A DNA stretch of 64,000 bases from Actinomadura rupiterrae (GCF_024172125.1 NZ_JAMZEA010000002.1:248001-312000); one strand, 5' to 3'; numbered from the stretch's first letter, positions 1 to 9,122 are shown. Notes: generated by a model from the letters alone, not told the origin. Program-made: numbers and translations.

Positions 1-1326
1 ACGGGACTGCTCGTGGGCGGTATGTCCACGGCGTTCTACTTCGCGCTGATCGGGCTCGCGTTCGGGCTGGCATGGCACGTCGCGACGTGGGCGATCTTCA
101 CCTACCGCGTGCACGAGGACCGGTTCGAGTCGCGCAGGGCCCTGGTGGGACGGACGGTCAAGAGCATCCCGCGCGAACGGATCCGGGGTGTGGACATCTC
201 GTCCACCCTGGGCCACCGGCTTCTGGGCCTCGCGATCGTGCACGTGGACGCGGGCGCGGACGGTGGGGAGATCGTCCTCAACGCCGTGTCGCTGCGCGAG
301 GCCGAGCGGCTGCGGCGCGTCCTGCTCGCGCGCGCACGCGTGACGCCCTCGTCCGGACCGCGACGGCGCAGGCTCGCGCGCATCAGACGGCGGTGGTTCC
401 TTTACGCGCCGCTGAGCGGTGCGTACCTGCTGACGCCGTTCGCGCTGGCGGGAAGCCTCCTCGGCACGCTCTACAACCTCGGCGACGACCTCGGCCTGAT
501 CACTCGCGACCGCGTGGAGCACCTCGGGCGGGACGCGGCGGGCCTTCCGACCGGCGTGGTCGTCCTGGTGATCCTGCTGTTCCTGACCGCGATGCCGATC
601 GCGTCCGTGATCGTGTTCACCCTGTTCAACTGGGATTTCACCGTCTACGAGCGGGACGGGTCGATCGTCGCCGAGCGCGGCCTGGTCACGCGCCGCAGCG
701 TCGCGCTGGAACGCCGCCGGGTGCGCGGCGTCGAGCTGTCCGACAACCCCTTCGAACGGCTCGCGGGGGTCGTCCGGCTGGGGGCGCTGGTCACGGGCCT
801 GGGGGACGCGGCACACCGCGGCCGCCTGCTACCTGCCGCGCCGCGGGAGGTGGCTGTGGCGCTCGCTTCCGGTGTCCTCGGGCCGGTGCCGGGGCCGCTG
901 ATCACCCATCCGCAGGCCGCCCGCGACCGCCGGCTAGTGCGCGCGACGATGCCGCCGCTGCTGGCCGCCGCCGTATGGCTGGCCGTCGGGAACCTGTGGT
1001 TGACGGGGTTGTGCCTGGTCGCCGCCGTCGCGGCCGTCCCGTTGGGGCTGGACCGTTACCGGCAACTCGGACATGCGGATGACGGTGTCCGGCTGACCGT
1101 CCGGTCCGGGTCCTTGCGGCGGCGGCAGTACGTCGTCGAGCACGGCGCGATCGTCGGATGGCGCGTCCGCCGGACGCTGTTCCAGCGCCGCGCGGGCCTG
1201 GCCACCCTGCACGCCGCCGTGGGCGCGGGCGAGGGCGGCTGCGCGGCGGTGGACATGTCCGAATCGGACGCGCTCGCGCTGGCCGCGTCGATCACGCCGT
1301 CCTGGATCACCCCGTTCCTGGACTGA
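1..1326 (+). CDS. PH-domain membrane protein, YdbT-like (5' end outside window)
   Basis: The frame is open from base 1, so the true start is probably upstream; the first start codon inside is GTG at 13. The visible 437 residues alternate membrane segments (about 5-25, 130-155, 180-205 and 310-345) with bacterial PH (bPH_2/DUF304) units. The first unit (about 27-95) contains FTYRVHEDRFESRR and the second (about 210-275) contains FTVYERDGSIVAERGLVTRR, the family's typical lead-in strands. Proteins of this class are membrane-anchored and of unknown biochemical role. In many actinobacteria a smaller PH protein lies just upstream, which cannot be checked here. The gene converges on sepH across a 48-bp gap that holds a strong hairpin. 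The family assignment is confident; no specific function is claimed. Confidence 0.82.
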   Translation, partial: TGLLVGGMSTAFYFALIGLAFGLAWHVATWAIFTYRVHEDRFESRRALVGRTVKSIPRERIRGVDISSTLGHRLLGLAIVHVDAGADGGEIVLNAVSLREAERLRRVLLARARVTPSSGPRRRRLARIRRRWFLYAPLSGAYLLTPFALAGSLLGTLYNLGDDLGLITRDRVEHLGRDAAGLPTGVVVLVILLFLTAMPIASVIVFTLFNWDFTVYERDGSIVAERGLVTRRSVALERRRVRGVELSDNPFERLAGVVRLGALVTGLGDAAHRGRLLPAAPREVAVALASGVLGPVPGPLITHPQAARDRRLVRATMPPLLAAAVWLAVGNLWLTGLCLVAAVAAVPLGLDRYRQLGHADDGVRLTVRSGSLRRRQYVVEHGAIVGWRVRRTLFQRRAGLATLHAAVGAGEGGCAAVDMSESDALALAASITPSWITPFLD

Positions 1327-1336
1327 GCACACGAAC

Positions 1337-1362
1337 GCCCGGCCCCCGCGGGGGAGCCGGGC
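1337..1362. terminator. Bidirectional terminator between convergent genes
   Basis: A near-perfect GC hairpin (arms GCCCGGC...GCCGGGC, extended inward by CCCC and GGGG) fills most of the 48-bp gap between the PH-domain gene and sepH. There is no T-tract, as is usual in high-GC actinomycetes. It can serve both convergent transcripts. Confidence 0.7.
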
Positions 1363-1374
1363 GCCGATGCCGGA

Positions 1375-4300
1375 CTATTCGGGCCGGCGGGCTCCGAACA
1401 TGATCTCGTCCCAGGACGGCACGGAGGCCCGCTTGCCCTTCGCCTTCCGCCGCGCCCGCGCCGGACGCTGCGCCGCCGGAGCCTCGGCGGACTTGTCGGC
1501 CTGAGCGGCGGCGGGCATCGCCGGACGCGCCGCCTTCTTCGCCGCCGGACGATGCGCCCGAGGCGCCGGACGCTCGTCGTCGTCCTCCTCCTCGGCCTCC
1601 GCCTCGCGGGCATTCGCGGACGCCGCCGCAGCCGCCTTCCGCGAAGCCTCCTCCTGCTCAGCGGCCTGCTCCTCAGCGTCCCGAGCGGTCTTCCCCCGCC
1701 CCTCGGACGCCCTCAGCTCCTCCGCGTCCTCGCCGCGCGCACGCCCGTCGCCATCAAGACGCTCACCCCGCCCAGACGCCCCGCGGGAGCTTTCACCCTG
1801 GCGGGACGCCCCGACGGCCTCACTACGCTCGCTCGCACCGCCGCGCGCTGTCTCCCCATCGCGCAGCTCATCGTCGTCCGCGCGCGAGGACTCAACGTCG
1901 CTAGCGCGAGCACCCGCCCCGTCATGAGACCCCGCGCCCACACGCGCACTGTCCCTGTCACGAAGCTCGCCGTCCGCACGCACATCCTCCCGGTCGTCCC
2001 CGCGAGAACCCGCCCGCACGCTCTCACCGCGCCGGTCGTCCTCCGCGTACGCGTCGCCCCGGCGCCCCTCGCTCCCACGAGCACCCTTGCCGACGCGCAC
2101 GTCCTCGTCACGCAGCTCGTCGTCGCGGTCGCGCCCCGCGTCGTCGCGAGAACGCCCCCCAACGCGTGCGCTGTCGTCGCGCCGCTCGTCATCCGCGTAC
2201 GTGTCAGTGCGGCGGTTCTCGCTTCCGCGAGCACCCTTGCCTGGGCGCGCGTTCTCGTCGCGCAGCTCGTCGTCCGCGTGTGCGTCGTCGCGGTCGCGCC
2301 CGTCGTCGCCGCGAGAACCCGTTCCTGCCCGCACGCTGTCGTCGCGCCGGTCGTCGTCCGCGTACGCGTCACCCCGGCGGCCCTCGCTCCCGCGAGAACC
2401 CTTGCCAGCGCGCGTGTTGTCGCGCAGGTCGTCGTCGCTCGCGCGCACGTCGTCGCGGCCCCGACCCGCGTCGCCGCGAGAAGGCGCCCCAGCGCGTGCG
2501 CTGTCGTCGCGCCGGTCGTCGTCCGCGTACGTGTCAGTGCGGCGGCTCTCGCTTCCGCGAGAACCCTTGCCCGCGCGCGCGTTCTCGTCGCGCAGGTCCT
2601 CTTCCGCGCGTGCGTTGTCGCGGTCGCGGGCCTCGCTCTCGCGAGAATGCGCCCTCGCTCCCGCGCTGTCGTCGCGGAGGTCGTCCCCCGCGTAGGCGTC
2701 GTTGCGGCGGCCCTCGCTCCCTCGGGAGCCCTTGCCGACGTTGGTGTTGTCGCGCACGTCGTCGCTGCGAGAACGCGTCCCGGCGGGTGCGCTGTCGTTG
2801 CGCCGTTCGTCGTCCGCGTACGCGTCGGTGCGGCGGCCCTCGTTCTCGCGCGAACCCTCGCTCACGCGCGCGTTCTCGTCGCGCCGTTCGCCGTCCACGT
2901 CGCCGCGGCGGGCCTCGCTTCCGCGAGAGCCCTTGCCCGCGCGTGCGTTGTTGTCGCGCAGGTCGGTGTCCGCGTACGGGTTGTCGCTGCGGCCTTCGCT
3001 TCCGTGGGGGCCCTTGCCGACGCGGGTGTTGTTGTCTCTTAGGTCGTCGGCGTTTTCGTCATTGCGAGCGTCGCTCAGGCTGGAGCGTGCGCCCGAGCGC
3101 GCGTCGTCGCGTAGGTCATCTGCGCGCGAGTCGTCCTCGCGAGTGCTGCTCAGGCGGGTGCGTGCGGTGTCTCTGTCGCGCTGGTCCGCGCGCGAGTCGT
3201 CGCGGGTGTTGCTCGTGCCTGCGCTGGTGGTGTCGGTGTCGCGCTGGTCGTCCGCGTACGCGTTGTCGCGGCGGGCCTCGGTCCCGTGGGATCCCTTGGC
3301 CGCGCGCATGCTTTCGTCGCGCTGGTCGTCTGCGCGCGCGTTGTCGCGGCGGCCTTCCGTCCCGCGGGAGCTCTCGCCGGTGCGTGTGTTGTTGTCGCGC
3401 AGGTCGTCTGCGTATGCGTTGCTCGGGCGGGGGCTTGTGCCCGCTGTGGTGTTGTTCGTGCTTGTGCGCGAACCTGCGGGCGTGCGGGAGGGCTCGTTGC
3501 TCCGGCGGGGGGTGTTGGGGTCGGCCTCGCTGGCGCGGGAGGTGCCGGACGAGTCCGGAGTGTCGCGGTCCACCCGGTCGCGGGGGGCGGGGGTGCGGTC
3601 TTCGCGGGACGGGTCGCGTAGGGGCTCGACCGGGCGGGTGCGGCGGGACTCGGGGGCTTCGCGCATGCTCCCGGATGCGCGGCGGCCCTCGAAGGCGCGC
3701 GGGGGCTCGGACGTGCGGGACGTCTCGGCGTCCAGGTCGCGGGGCGCCGGCGGGCGGCGGACGGGGGCGTCGCGCTGGGACGTGAGGGAGTCGCTGTCGT
3801 GCGAGATCGCGGTGTCGCGGAGGATCGCGGCCTCGCGCGCGACGGCCTCGCGGGCGGCGATGTCGCGGGACGCGGCCTCCTGCGGGCGGCCGGGCAGCGC
3901 GGCCGGGGTGTCGGGCCGGGCCGGGAACTCGCGCGGGGCGCCGTCGAGGGAGCGCGGGGCGTCCTCGGTGAAGGCGGGGTCGAAGCGGCCGGCGGCGCGC
4001 AGCGGCTCGGCGTCGTCGGCGGCGGGCAGGCCGCGGCCGCGGGTGGGCGGGACGGGCACGGCGGAGTCGGAGACGACCTTCATCGCCGGACGCCGCGGGA
4101 CGAGCGGGGTGACGGTGTCGGACAGCGCGTCGTCGTCGTCCCACTCGACGGACGTCAGCCGCGCGGCGACCTCGTCCAGCGGGGTGAGGAGCCGGCGGCG
4201 CGGGTCGAAGGACCACTCGGCGGCGTGCGGGCGGCCGCCCTCGAAGAACGACAGCCGGACGCGCCAGGTGCCGTCCTCGCACTTCCAGGAGTCCCACTCG

Positions 4301-4716
4301 ACCTCTTCGAGGTCGACGCCGCCGCGGCCGAGCCGCTCCTCGACGGTCTCGCCGAGCGGCGGGCCCGGTGTGGACTCGCCCGGCCGGCGCACCGCGACCC
4401 GCTGCGCCTGCTGGGCCATGTACTCGCGCTCCTGCAGGACGGGTCCCTCGAACCAGCGGACGCGCTCGACGGGGATGCCCGCCGACTCGGCGATCTCCTC
4501 CGCGGTCTCGCCGGACCGGATGCGAGCCTGGATCTCCTTGGGACGCAAGGGACTCTCCACTTCGATCTCGAACTGGCCGAGGCGGGAGAAGTGCCCTCGC
4601 ACGGCTGCGCGCAGCCGGTCGTCGACGGGCAGGGTGAACCGGGTGCCTCGGCCCGCGGTGGCCAGGACGAGGTACGTACCGTCCTCGCTGACCGCGACGA
4701 GGCGCAGCTCCTGCAT
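1375..4716 (-). CDS. sepH: Septation protein SepH, greatly enlarged by a repetitive disordered region
   Basis: SepH promotes FtsZ assembly during actinomycete division. The start chosen is ATG at 4716, preceded by a GGAAGGA ribosome site and opening MQELRLVAVSEDG, as in the family. Residues 1-200 form the conserved DUF3071 domain, with a helix-turn-helix around 60-105 (RPKEIQARIRSGETAEEIAE) and the WFEGPVLQEREY segment. The extreme C-terminus keeps the short conserved tail (ASVPSWDEIMFG). Known SepH proteins are roughly 300-400 residues; this one is 1113. The extra length lies at about 430-945: an almost hydrophobic-free, Asp/Arg/Ser/Gly-rich array in which GKGSRGSEGRR-like blocks recur at least seven times, alternating with DDRRDDSARAG-like blocks. 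A Lys/Ala/Glu-rich stretch follows before the tail. The frame is open throughout, so the expansion appears to be translated. Confidence 0.92.
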   Translation of the reverse strand: MQELRLVAVSEDGTYLVLATAGRGTRFTLPVDDRLRAAVRGHFSRLGQFEIEVESPLRPKEIQARIRSGETAEEIAESAGIPVERVRWFEGPVLQEREYMAQQAQRVAVRRPGESTPGPPLGETVEERLGRGGVDLEEVEWDSWKCEDGTWRVRLSFFEGGRPHAAEWSFDPRRRLLTPLDEVAARLTSVEWDDDDALSDTVTPLVPRRPAMKVVSDSAVPVPPTRGRGLPAADDAEPLRAAGRFDPAFTEDAPRSLDGAPREFPARPDTPAALPGRPQEAASRDIAAREAVAREAAILRDTAISHDSDSLTSQRDAPVRRPPAPRDLDAETSRTSEPPRAFEGRRASGSMREAPESRRTRPVEPLRDPSREDRTPAPRDRVDRDTPDSSGTSRASEADPNTPRRSNEPSRTPAGSRTSTNNTTAGTSPRPSNAYADDLRDNNTRTGESSRGTEGRRDNARADDQRDESMRAAKGSHGTEARRDNAYADDQRDTDTTSAGTSNTRDDSRADQRDRDTARTRLSSTREDDSRADDLRDDARSGARSSLSDARNDENADDLRDNNTRVGKGPHGSEGRSDNPYADTDLRDNNARAGKGSRGSEARRGDVDGERRDENARVSEGSRENEGRRTDAYADDERRNDSAPAGTRSRSDDVRDNTNVGKGSRGSEGRRNDAYAGDDLRDDSAGARAHSRESEARDRDNARAEEDLRDENARAGKGSRGSESRRTDTYADDDRRDDSARAGAPSRGDAGRGRDDVRASDDDLRDNTRAGKGSRGSEGRRGDAYADDDRRDDSVRAGTGSRGDDGRDRDDAHADDELRDENARPGKGARGSENRRTDTYADDERRDDSARVGGRSRDDAGRDRDDELRDEDVRVGKGARGSEGRRGDAYAEDDRRGESVRAGSRGDDREDVRADGELRDRDSARVGAGSHDGAGARASDVESSRADDDELRDGETARGGASERSEAVGASRQGESSRGASGRGERLDGDGRARGEDAEELRASEGRGKTARDAEEQAAEQEEASRKAAAAASANAREAEAEEEDDDERPAPRAHRPAAKKAARPAMPAAAQADKSAEAPAAQRPARARRKAKGKRASVPSWDEIMFGARRPE
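1880..3420 (-). repeat. Coding minisatellite inside sepH
   Basis: About 1.5 kb of degenerate in-frame tandem repeats. The smaller unit is about 27 codons. Two alternating versions (one with GKGSRGSEGRR, the other with ARAGxxSRGDDGRDRDD) give a higher-order unit near 54 codons. Copies differ by substitutions and small indels that all keep frame, which indicates selection on the protein. Because the repeat is GC-rich with few stops on either strand, the opposite strand also carries long meaningless open frames. Confidence 0.85.
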
Positions 4717-5164
4717 GCGTGTCCTTCCTGCCCTGTCCCTACGGCACCGGAGGGGTGCCGAACCACACGCCCGATATCGAGTCCGCCTCCCCGCGCTCGC
4801 ATCGGCCGGTCGTTCGGTCCCCACCAGGGGCGCATGCGTGCCCTTCCCCCGGATTCCCGAGTCTCTCTTTCGGACACACCTGCTGCCAGCACCGTACCCG
4901 GCATGTCCGAACATCGCCGCTCTCGAAGCCCTCGCCACCCGGGGTGAAGAGGGCACCCGACCAAGCTTGCCCGTCCCGTGCGCCCGCCGGGGGCGGACTA
5001 CCCGATTCTTGTGGATCCTTTTCCACACTGTGCCTGACCGCGCCGCAGGGCTCCAGTCCTTTCGCGTTGCCAGCGTCACGTCCCGGATCGGAACAACGCC
5101 CGAGTTGCGGTGAGTTCCTGTTGTGGGGGTTTTCGGGATGTCACGGGACGAGGGGGAAGAGTCG
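4717..5164. other. 448-bp divergent intergenic region with a TGTGGA-N6-TCCACA palindrome
   Basis: This gap separates the divergent sepH and membrane-protein starts and should contain both promoters. I see no convincing gene. The clearest structure is the inverted repeat TGTGGA-N6-TCCACA at 5010-5027. One arm reads TTTTCCACA, close to a DnaA box, but one or two copies are not an origin. It may be an operator for an unidentified regulator. Confidence 0.4.
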
Positions 5165-6298
5165 ATGGCGCAGCGGAAGCTGCCGGACCTGAGCGCCACA
5201 CAACTGATCGCGAGCGGGGCGGCGACCATGATCGCCGCCTACGGGGCGTCCTACCTCGGGGTGTACGGGACGATCCTCGGCGCGGCGTTCATGAGCGTGG
5301 TGTCCACGGCGGCCTCCGTGGTCGGCAAGCACTACCTCGACGAGGGAAAAGAGCAGATCAAGGAGCGGACGGCCCTGATCCACGGCGAGCACGTCGCCGG
5401 GGTGGCGGCGGACGCGGCGACGGGCCTGGACGCGACGCGCGCGGCCGGGGCGTCCCCGATGGCGAACACCCGCGTGGCCGGGGCGCCGTCCGGATGGTCC
5501 CCGCCGCCGGGCCGCTGGGCCGGGGGTGATCCGAACCGCACTCGGGTGGAGGGCCCGTTCGGCCCGCTCGCCAACCGCTCCGGCGGCGGCGACCCCAACG
5601 CGACCCGCCTGGACCCGTCCACGCAAACCGCCCGGAACGCCCAGTCCGCCGCGAACGCGCAAGCTACCCGGAACGCCCAGAGCGTCCAGGGCATTCCGGA
5701 TGCGCACGGAGATCCGAATGCGACGCGGTTCGACGCGTCCGCGCTGGATGTGACGCGCCTCGACCGGACGCCCGCCGAGACCGTCGCCGACGAGCTGGCG
5801 GCGGCGCAGGCGGGCCGCACCGGCGTGTCCTGGCGGGACGCGGTGGACGAGTCGCTCGTCTGGGCCCAGCAGCGCTGGAAGATGCTGACCGCCTCGGCCG
5901 TCGTGGTGTTCGTCGTGGTGATCGGCGGCATCACGCTCTACGAGTCGCTCACGGACAAGACGTTCGGCGGCGTGAAGGGCGGCGGCGGGACGATCGGCAA
6001 CGTGTTCAAGGGGCAGAACGAGGGCGGGCAGCGGATGCCGTCGCACGCGCCGTCCCACACCCCGAGCGAGACGCCGACCACGCCGACGACCGGCGGCCCT
6101 GGGACGGGCAACCCGACGAACCAGCCGTCGAACCAGCCCTCCGGGGGCCCGACGGAGAAGCCGACCCAGACACCGACGACGCCGCAGTCACCCACACACG
6201 AGCCGACCAGCACGCCCACGCACGAGCCGACCACCGCCCCAAGCACCGGCGGCGCAACCGGCAACCCCGGAGGCCAGGCTCCCCCCAAGGCCAACTGA
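5165..6298 (+). CDS. Unknown membrane protein with Pro/Thr-rich tail
   Basis: I do not recognise this family beyond actinomycete membrane proteins of unknown function. ATG 5165 is preferred because AGGGGGA lies eight bases upstream; ATG 5138 is an in-frame alternative. Of 377 residues, about 10-45 form a Gly/Ala-rich hydrophobic hairpin (GAATMIAAYGASYLG). About 90-205 form a flexible linker with repeated GDPNRTRV, GDPNATRL and GDPNATRF blocks. A clear transmembrane helix lies at about 240-262 (ASAVVVFVVVIGGITLY). From about 285 to the end the chain is almost only Pro, Thr, Gly, Ser and Asn, like a wall-spanning extracellular stalk. It stands alone, followed by a strong hairpin. Confidence 0.72.
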   Translation: MAQRKLPDLSATQLIASGAATMIAAYGASYLGVYGTILGAAFMSVVSTAASVVGKHYLDEGKEQIKERTALIHGEHVAGVAADAATGLDATRAAGASPMANTRVAGAPSGWSPPPGRWAGGDPNRTRVEGPFGPLANRSGGGDPNATRLDPSTQTARNAQSAANAQATRNAQSVQGIPDAHGDPNATRFDASALDVTRLDRTPAETVADELAAAQAGRTGVSWRDAVDESLVWAQQRWKMLTASAVVVFVVVIGGITLYESLTDKTFGGVKGGGGTIGNVFKGQNEGGQRMPSHAPSHTPSETPTTPTTGGPGTGNPTNQPSNQPSGGPTEKPTQTPTTPQSPTHEPTSTPTHEPTTAPSTGGATGNPGGQAPPKAN

Positions 6299-6339
6299 AG
6301 CCCCGCGACCACCCCGGCCACGCACCCGAACGCGTTACC

Positions 6340-6381
6340 AACGCCGGTGCCGCGAAGCCGAAGGCGAGCGGCACCGGCGTT
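6340..6381. terminator. Strong bidirectional terminator hairpin
   Basis: A perfect 14-bp inverted repeat (AACGCCGGTGCCGC / GCGGCACCGGCGTT) with a 14-nt loop lies just after the stop of the membrane protein and between it and the convergent FAD-oxidase gene. Confidence 0.8.
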
Positions 6382-6427
6382 GATCGCGAAGCGATGCCGC
6401 GTTCGCCCAGGCACGGTCACGGAGCGA

Positions 6428-6511
6428 GCCGCTAGGCGAGCGGAGTGGGCCGTGACTGCTTAAACACGCCGTGACTGCGTAAACACGCCGCTAGGCGAGC
6501 GCAGTGGGCCG
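6428..6511. repeat. Nested direct repeats in convergent intergenic region
   Basis: A 25-bp element starting GCCGCTAGGCGAGCG occurs at 6428 and again, with one mismatch, at 6487. Between the copies lie two near-identical 19-bp units (CGTGACTGCTTAAACACGC and the same with GTAAAC). No open frame is involved. The block looks like slippage-derived or REP-like DNA just downstream of the terminator. Confidence 0.65.
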
Positions 6512-6525
6512 GGATTTCAATGAGT

Positions 6526-7836
6526 TCAGTCGCCGAACACCTGGCGGGTGTAGGGGTTGGCGAAGCGGCGGTCCGGGTCGACGGCGTCCCGGACGGCCTG
6601 GAAGTCCTTGAAGCGCGGGTAGACCGTCTCCAGGTAGGCGGCATCGCGGGTGTGCATCTTGCCCCAGTGCGGGCGGCCGCCCATCTCGGTCAGGACGTCC
6701 TCGACGCCGCGGAAGTAGTCGGCGTGGTCGTCGCGGTGGTAGACGTGCACGGCGATGAACGCGCTGCGGCGGCCGTACGCCATCGACAGCCAGGCGTCCT
6801 CCTCCGGCAGCAGCCGGACCTCGATCGGGAAGCTGATCTTCCAGTCCCGCCGGTCGAACAGCCCGCGGACCTCGCGCAGCGCGTCCACCAGGTGCTCGCG
6901 CGGGATGGCGTACTCCTGCTCCTTGAACCGGACGGTCCGGGGGCTGGTGAACACCTTGTAGGAGGTGTCGGTGAAGCTGCGCGCGCCGAGCGCCCGCGCG
7001 GACACCTGGTTGACCGCGGGGGTGAGCGCCGGGACGGCGTGCGTGACCTTGTTGATCACCTCGAACAGCGAGTTGGACATGAACTCGTCGTCCAGCCAGC
7101 CCTTGAACCGCGACAGCGGCTTGGCCGGGCCCTCGACGCGGTTGTTGCGCTTGGTGAGGCAGCCCTCGGTGTGCGGGAACCAGTAGAACTCGAAGTGCTC
7201 GTTGGCGGCGTCGAACTCGTCCACCCGGGCGAGGACCTCGTCCCACTTCATCGGCTGCTCCTGCGCGTGCAGCAGGAACGCCGGGACGGTCTTCCAGGTG
7301 ATCGCGGTCACGATGCCGAGCGCGCCGAGGCCCGCGCGGGCGGCGTCGAACAGGTCGGGCCGCTCGTCGCGCGAGCAGGTGACTACCGAGCCGTCCGCGA
7401 GGACGAGCTCCAGCGCGTGCACCTGGGACGCGAGGCCGGCGGCGTCGCGGCCGGTGCCGTGGGTGGCGGTCTGCAGGGCGCCGGCGACGGTCTGCTCCTG
7501 GATGTCGCCCATGTTGGCGAGGGCGAGGCCGTGCTCGGCGAGCGTCCGGTTGAACGCGTGCAGCGGCTGGCCCGCCTCGACCGTGACCAGGCCGCTCGCG
7601 GTGTCCACGGAGCGGACGGCGGTCAGCCCGGTCGGCCGGAGCAGCACGTCCTCGGCGACGGCCGCGCCGGTGAACGAGTGGCCGGTGCCGGTCATCCGGA
7701 CGGTCTGCCCGTCGCCGGCCGCCGCGCGCACGGCGGCGGCGACCTCGTCGGTGCTGGTCGGGGTGGTGACGCGGCGCGGGGTGGCGGTCTGGTTCCCGGC
7801 CCAGTTCCGCCACGTCGGGGTGCTCACGGGGGACAT
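6526..7836 (-). CDS. FAD-linked oxidase, D-arabinono-1,4-lactone / sugar-lactone oxidase family
   Basis: A 436-residue flavoprotein with an N-terminal FAD_binding_4 (PCMH) domain (about 10-180) and a C-terminal ALO domain (about 190-436). The MTGTGHSFTGAAV stretch near 50 carries the histidine that covalently holds FAD in aldonolactone and alditol oxidases; GALQTATHGTG near 120 is the second FAD motif. The C-terminal PHWGKMH motif near 385 is characteristic of the ALO fold. It would oxidise a sugar lactone or polyol with oxygen or an electron acceptor; the real substrate cannot be told. It lies nine bases after the MFS gene on the same strand, so the transporter may supply its substrate. Confidence 0.85.
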   Translation of the reverse strand: MSPVSTPTWRNWAGNQTATPRRVTTPTSTDEVAAAVRAAAGDGQTVRMTGTGHSFTGAAVAEDVLLRPTGLTAVRSVDTASGLVTVEAGQPLHAFNRTLAEHGLALANMGDIQEQTVAGALQTATHGTGRDAAGLASQVHALELVLADGSVVTCSRDERPDLFDAARAGLGALGIVTAITWKTVPAFLLHAQEQPMKWDEVLARVDEFDAANEHFEFYWFPHTEGCLTKRNNRVEGPAKPLSRFKGWLDDEFMSNSLFEVINKVTHAVPALTPAVNQVSARALGARSFTDTSYKVFTSPRTVRFKEQEYAIPREHLVDALREVRGLFDRRDWKISFPIEVRLLPEEDAWLSMAYGRRSAFIAVHVYHRDDHADYFRGVEDVLTEMGGRPHWGKMHTRDAAYLETVYPRFKDFQAVRDAVDPDRRFANPYTRQVFGD

Positions 7837-7845
7837 GGCCGAACT

Positions 7846-9063
7846 CTACTCGGCGATTGTTTGTGAGGAAAGTTCACGTTTACTGATCGCCCGGATCCCG
7901 GCCGTGGCGACGACCGCGGCGACGGTCGCCGAGACCAGCGGGACGCCGAACGAGACCTTCGCGCCGTAGGTGTCCACCACCCGTCCCGCGAGCGACGCGC
8001 CCGCCGCGACGCCGATGCTGACCGACGTCGACACCAGCGCCAGGCCCTCGGTGAGCTGCCCCTCCGGGACGAGCCGCTCGACCAGCCCGTACCCCGGGAT
8101 GATCGTCGGGGAGATCGCCAGCCCGGCCACGAACACCACCGGGAGCATCGGCCAGAACCCGTCCACCAGCAGCGGCGGGATCAGCAGCGCGGCCAGCAGC
8201 GTGATCCCGATGAGGAACCGCCGGTCCAGCGGCGACCGCCACTTCCGCGCGCCGTACCAGAACGCCGCGGACGCGCTGCCCGCCGCGTAGCAGCCGAGCA
8301 GCACCCCGGCGAGCGGCTTGTGCCCCTGCGACTCGGCGTAGGCGACGCCGCTGACGTCGATCGCGCCGAACACCACGCCCATGAGCAGGAAGATCGGCGT
8401 CATGATCCGGATCGCCGGGTTGGTGAGCACGCCGCCCCGGGGCGCCGCGCCGGGCGCGGGCGGACGCGGCGGAGGCTCGGTCCCGCGCAGCCGCGCGAAC
8501 GCCAGCCCGCCCACCAGCGTGCAGGACGCCGCGACCGCCAGCCCCGCCGCCGGATGTACCCCGGTCGCCAGCGACGTCACCAGCATCGGCCCGGCGACGA
8601 AGATCAGCTCGTCCATCACGGCCTCGAACGAGTAGGCCGTGTCTATCGGGATCGCCGTGGCCCCCAGCACGTGCGACCAGCGCGACCGCACCCACGCGCC
8701 CATGGACACCTGGGTCAGCCCGGCGAGCGCGCCCGCCGGGTAGAGCGTCCACAGCGGCGCCTCGAACACCGCCGAGCCGATCAGGAAGCTGAACGCGACC
8801 GCGTTCGCCGAGACCAGCGGGACGAGCACCCGGCGCTGCCCGTAACGGTCGGCGAACCGGGCGCTGAGCGGCGCCCCGACCGCGTACGCGACCGACATCG
8901 TCGCGGAGACCGTCCCGGCGATGCCGTACGATCCGGTCACCGCGGAAACCAGGAGGACGATCCCGATTCCGACCATGGACATCGACATGCGCCCGACGAA
9001 CCCCGCCGTGACGAACGCCCTGGCCCCCGGTACGGCCAGCAGCGTCCGGTAGGGACTGGCCAA
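7846..9063 (-). CDS. Major facilitator superfamily transporter
   Basis: A 405-residue twelve-helix MFS protein. The start is TTG 9063, supported by GGAAGGAG four bases upstream; no ATG or GTG fits better. The loop 2-3 motif ARFADRYGQRRVL near 65-80 is the classic MFS signature. The ends are short, with no extra domain. It shares an operon with the downstream flavin oxidase (9-bp spacing), and its promoter region contains two exact 19-bp repeats. Direction and substrate are unknown. It is not close to any resistance exporter I can name. Confidence 0.82.
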   Translation of the reverse strand: MASPYRTLLAVPGARAFVTAGFVGRMSMSMVGIGIVLLVSAVTGSYGIAGTVSATMSVAYAVGAPLSARFADRYGQRRVLVPLVSANAVAFSFLIGSAVFEAPLWTLYPAGALAGLTQVSMGAWVRSRWSHVLGATAIPIDTAYSFEAVMDELIFVAGPMLVTSLATGVHPAAGLAVAASCTLVGGLAFARLRGTEPPPRPPAPGAAPRGGVLTNPAIRIMTPIFLLMGVVFGAIDVSGVAYAESQGHKPLAGVLLGCYAAGSASAAFWYGARKWRSPLDRRFLIGITLLAALLIPPLLVDGFWPMLPVVFVAGLAISPTIIPGYGLVERLVPEGQLTEGLALVSTSVSIGVAAGASLAGRVVDTYGAKVSFGVPLVSATVAAVVATAGIRAISKRELSSQTIAE

Positions 9064-9084
9064 CGTGCTCCTTCCGGCCGCGAC

Positions 9085-9122
9085 TGAATAGCCTGATCAC
9101 GTTTGAATAGCCTGATCACGTT
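9085..9122 (-). promoter_or_regulatory. Two exact tandem 19-bp repeats upstream of the MFS gene
   Basis: TGAATAGCCTGATCACGTT occurs twice in immediate succession (9085-9103 and 9104-9122), 22 bp upstream of the MFS start and 58 bp upstream of the divergent transglycosylase start. Each copy holds the palindrome TGATCA. The position suits an operator, though a slippage duplication of a promoter element is equally possible. Confidence 0.5.

Noticed and set aside
5010..5027. DnaA-box-like sequence TTTTCCACA suggesting an origin
   Set aside because: Only one arm resembles a DnaA box, no cluster is present and neighbours are not origin genes. It was kept only as a possible operator.
1552..5113. 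Several very long plus-strand open frames (about 500-800 codons) opposite sepH
   Set aside because: They are Arg/Ser/Ala-rich antisense readings of the repeat region, arising because high GC and few stops keep all frames open. They have no ribosome sites and no recognisable domains.
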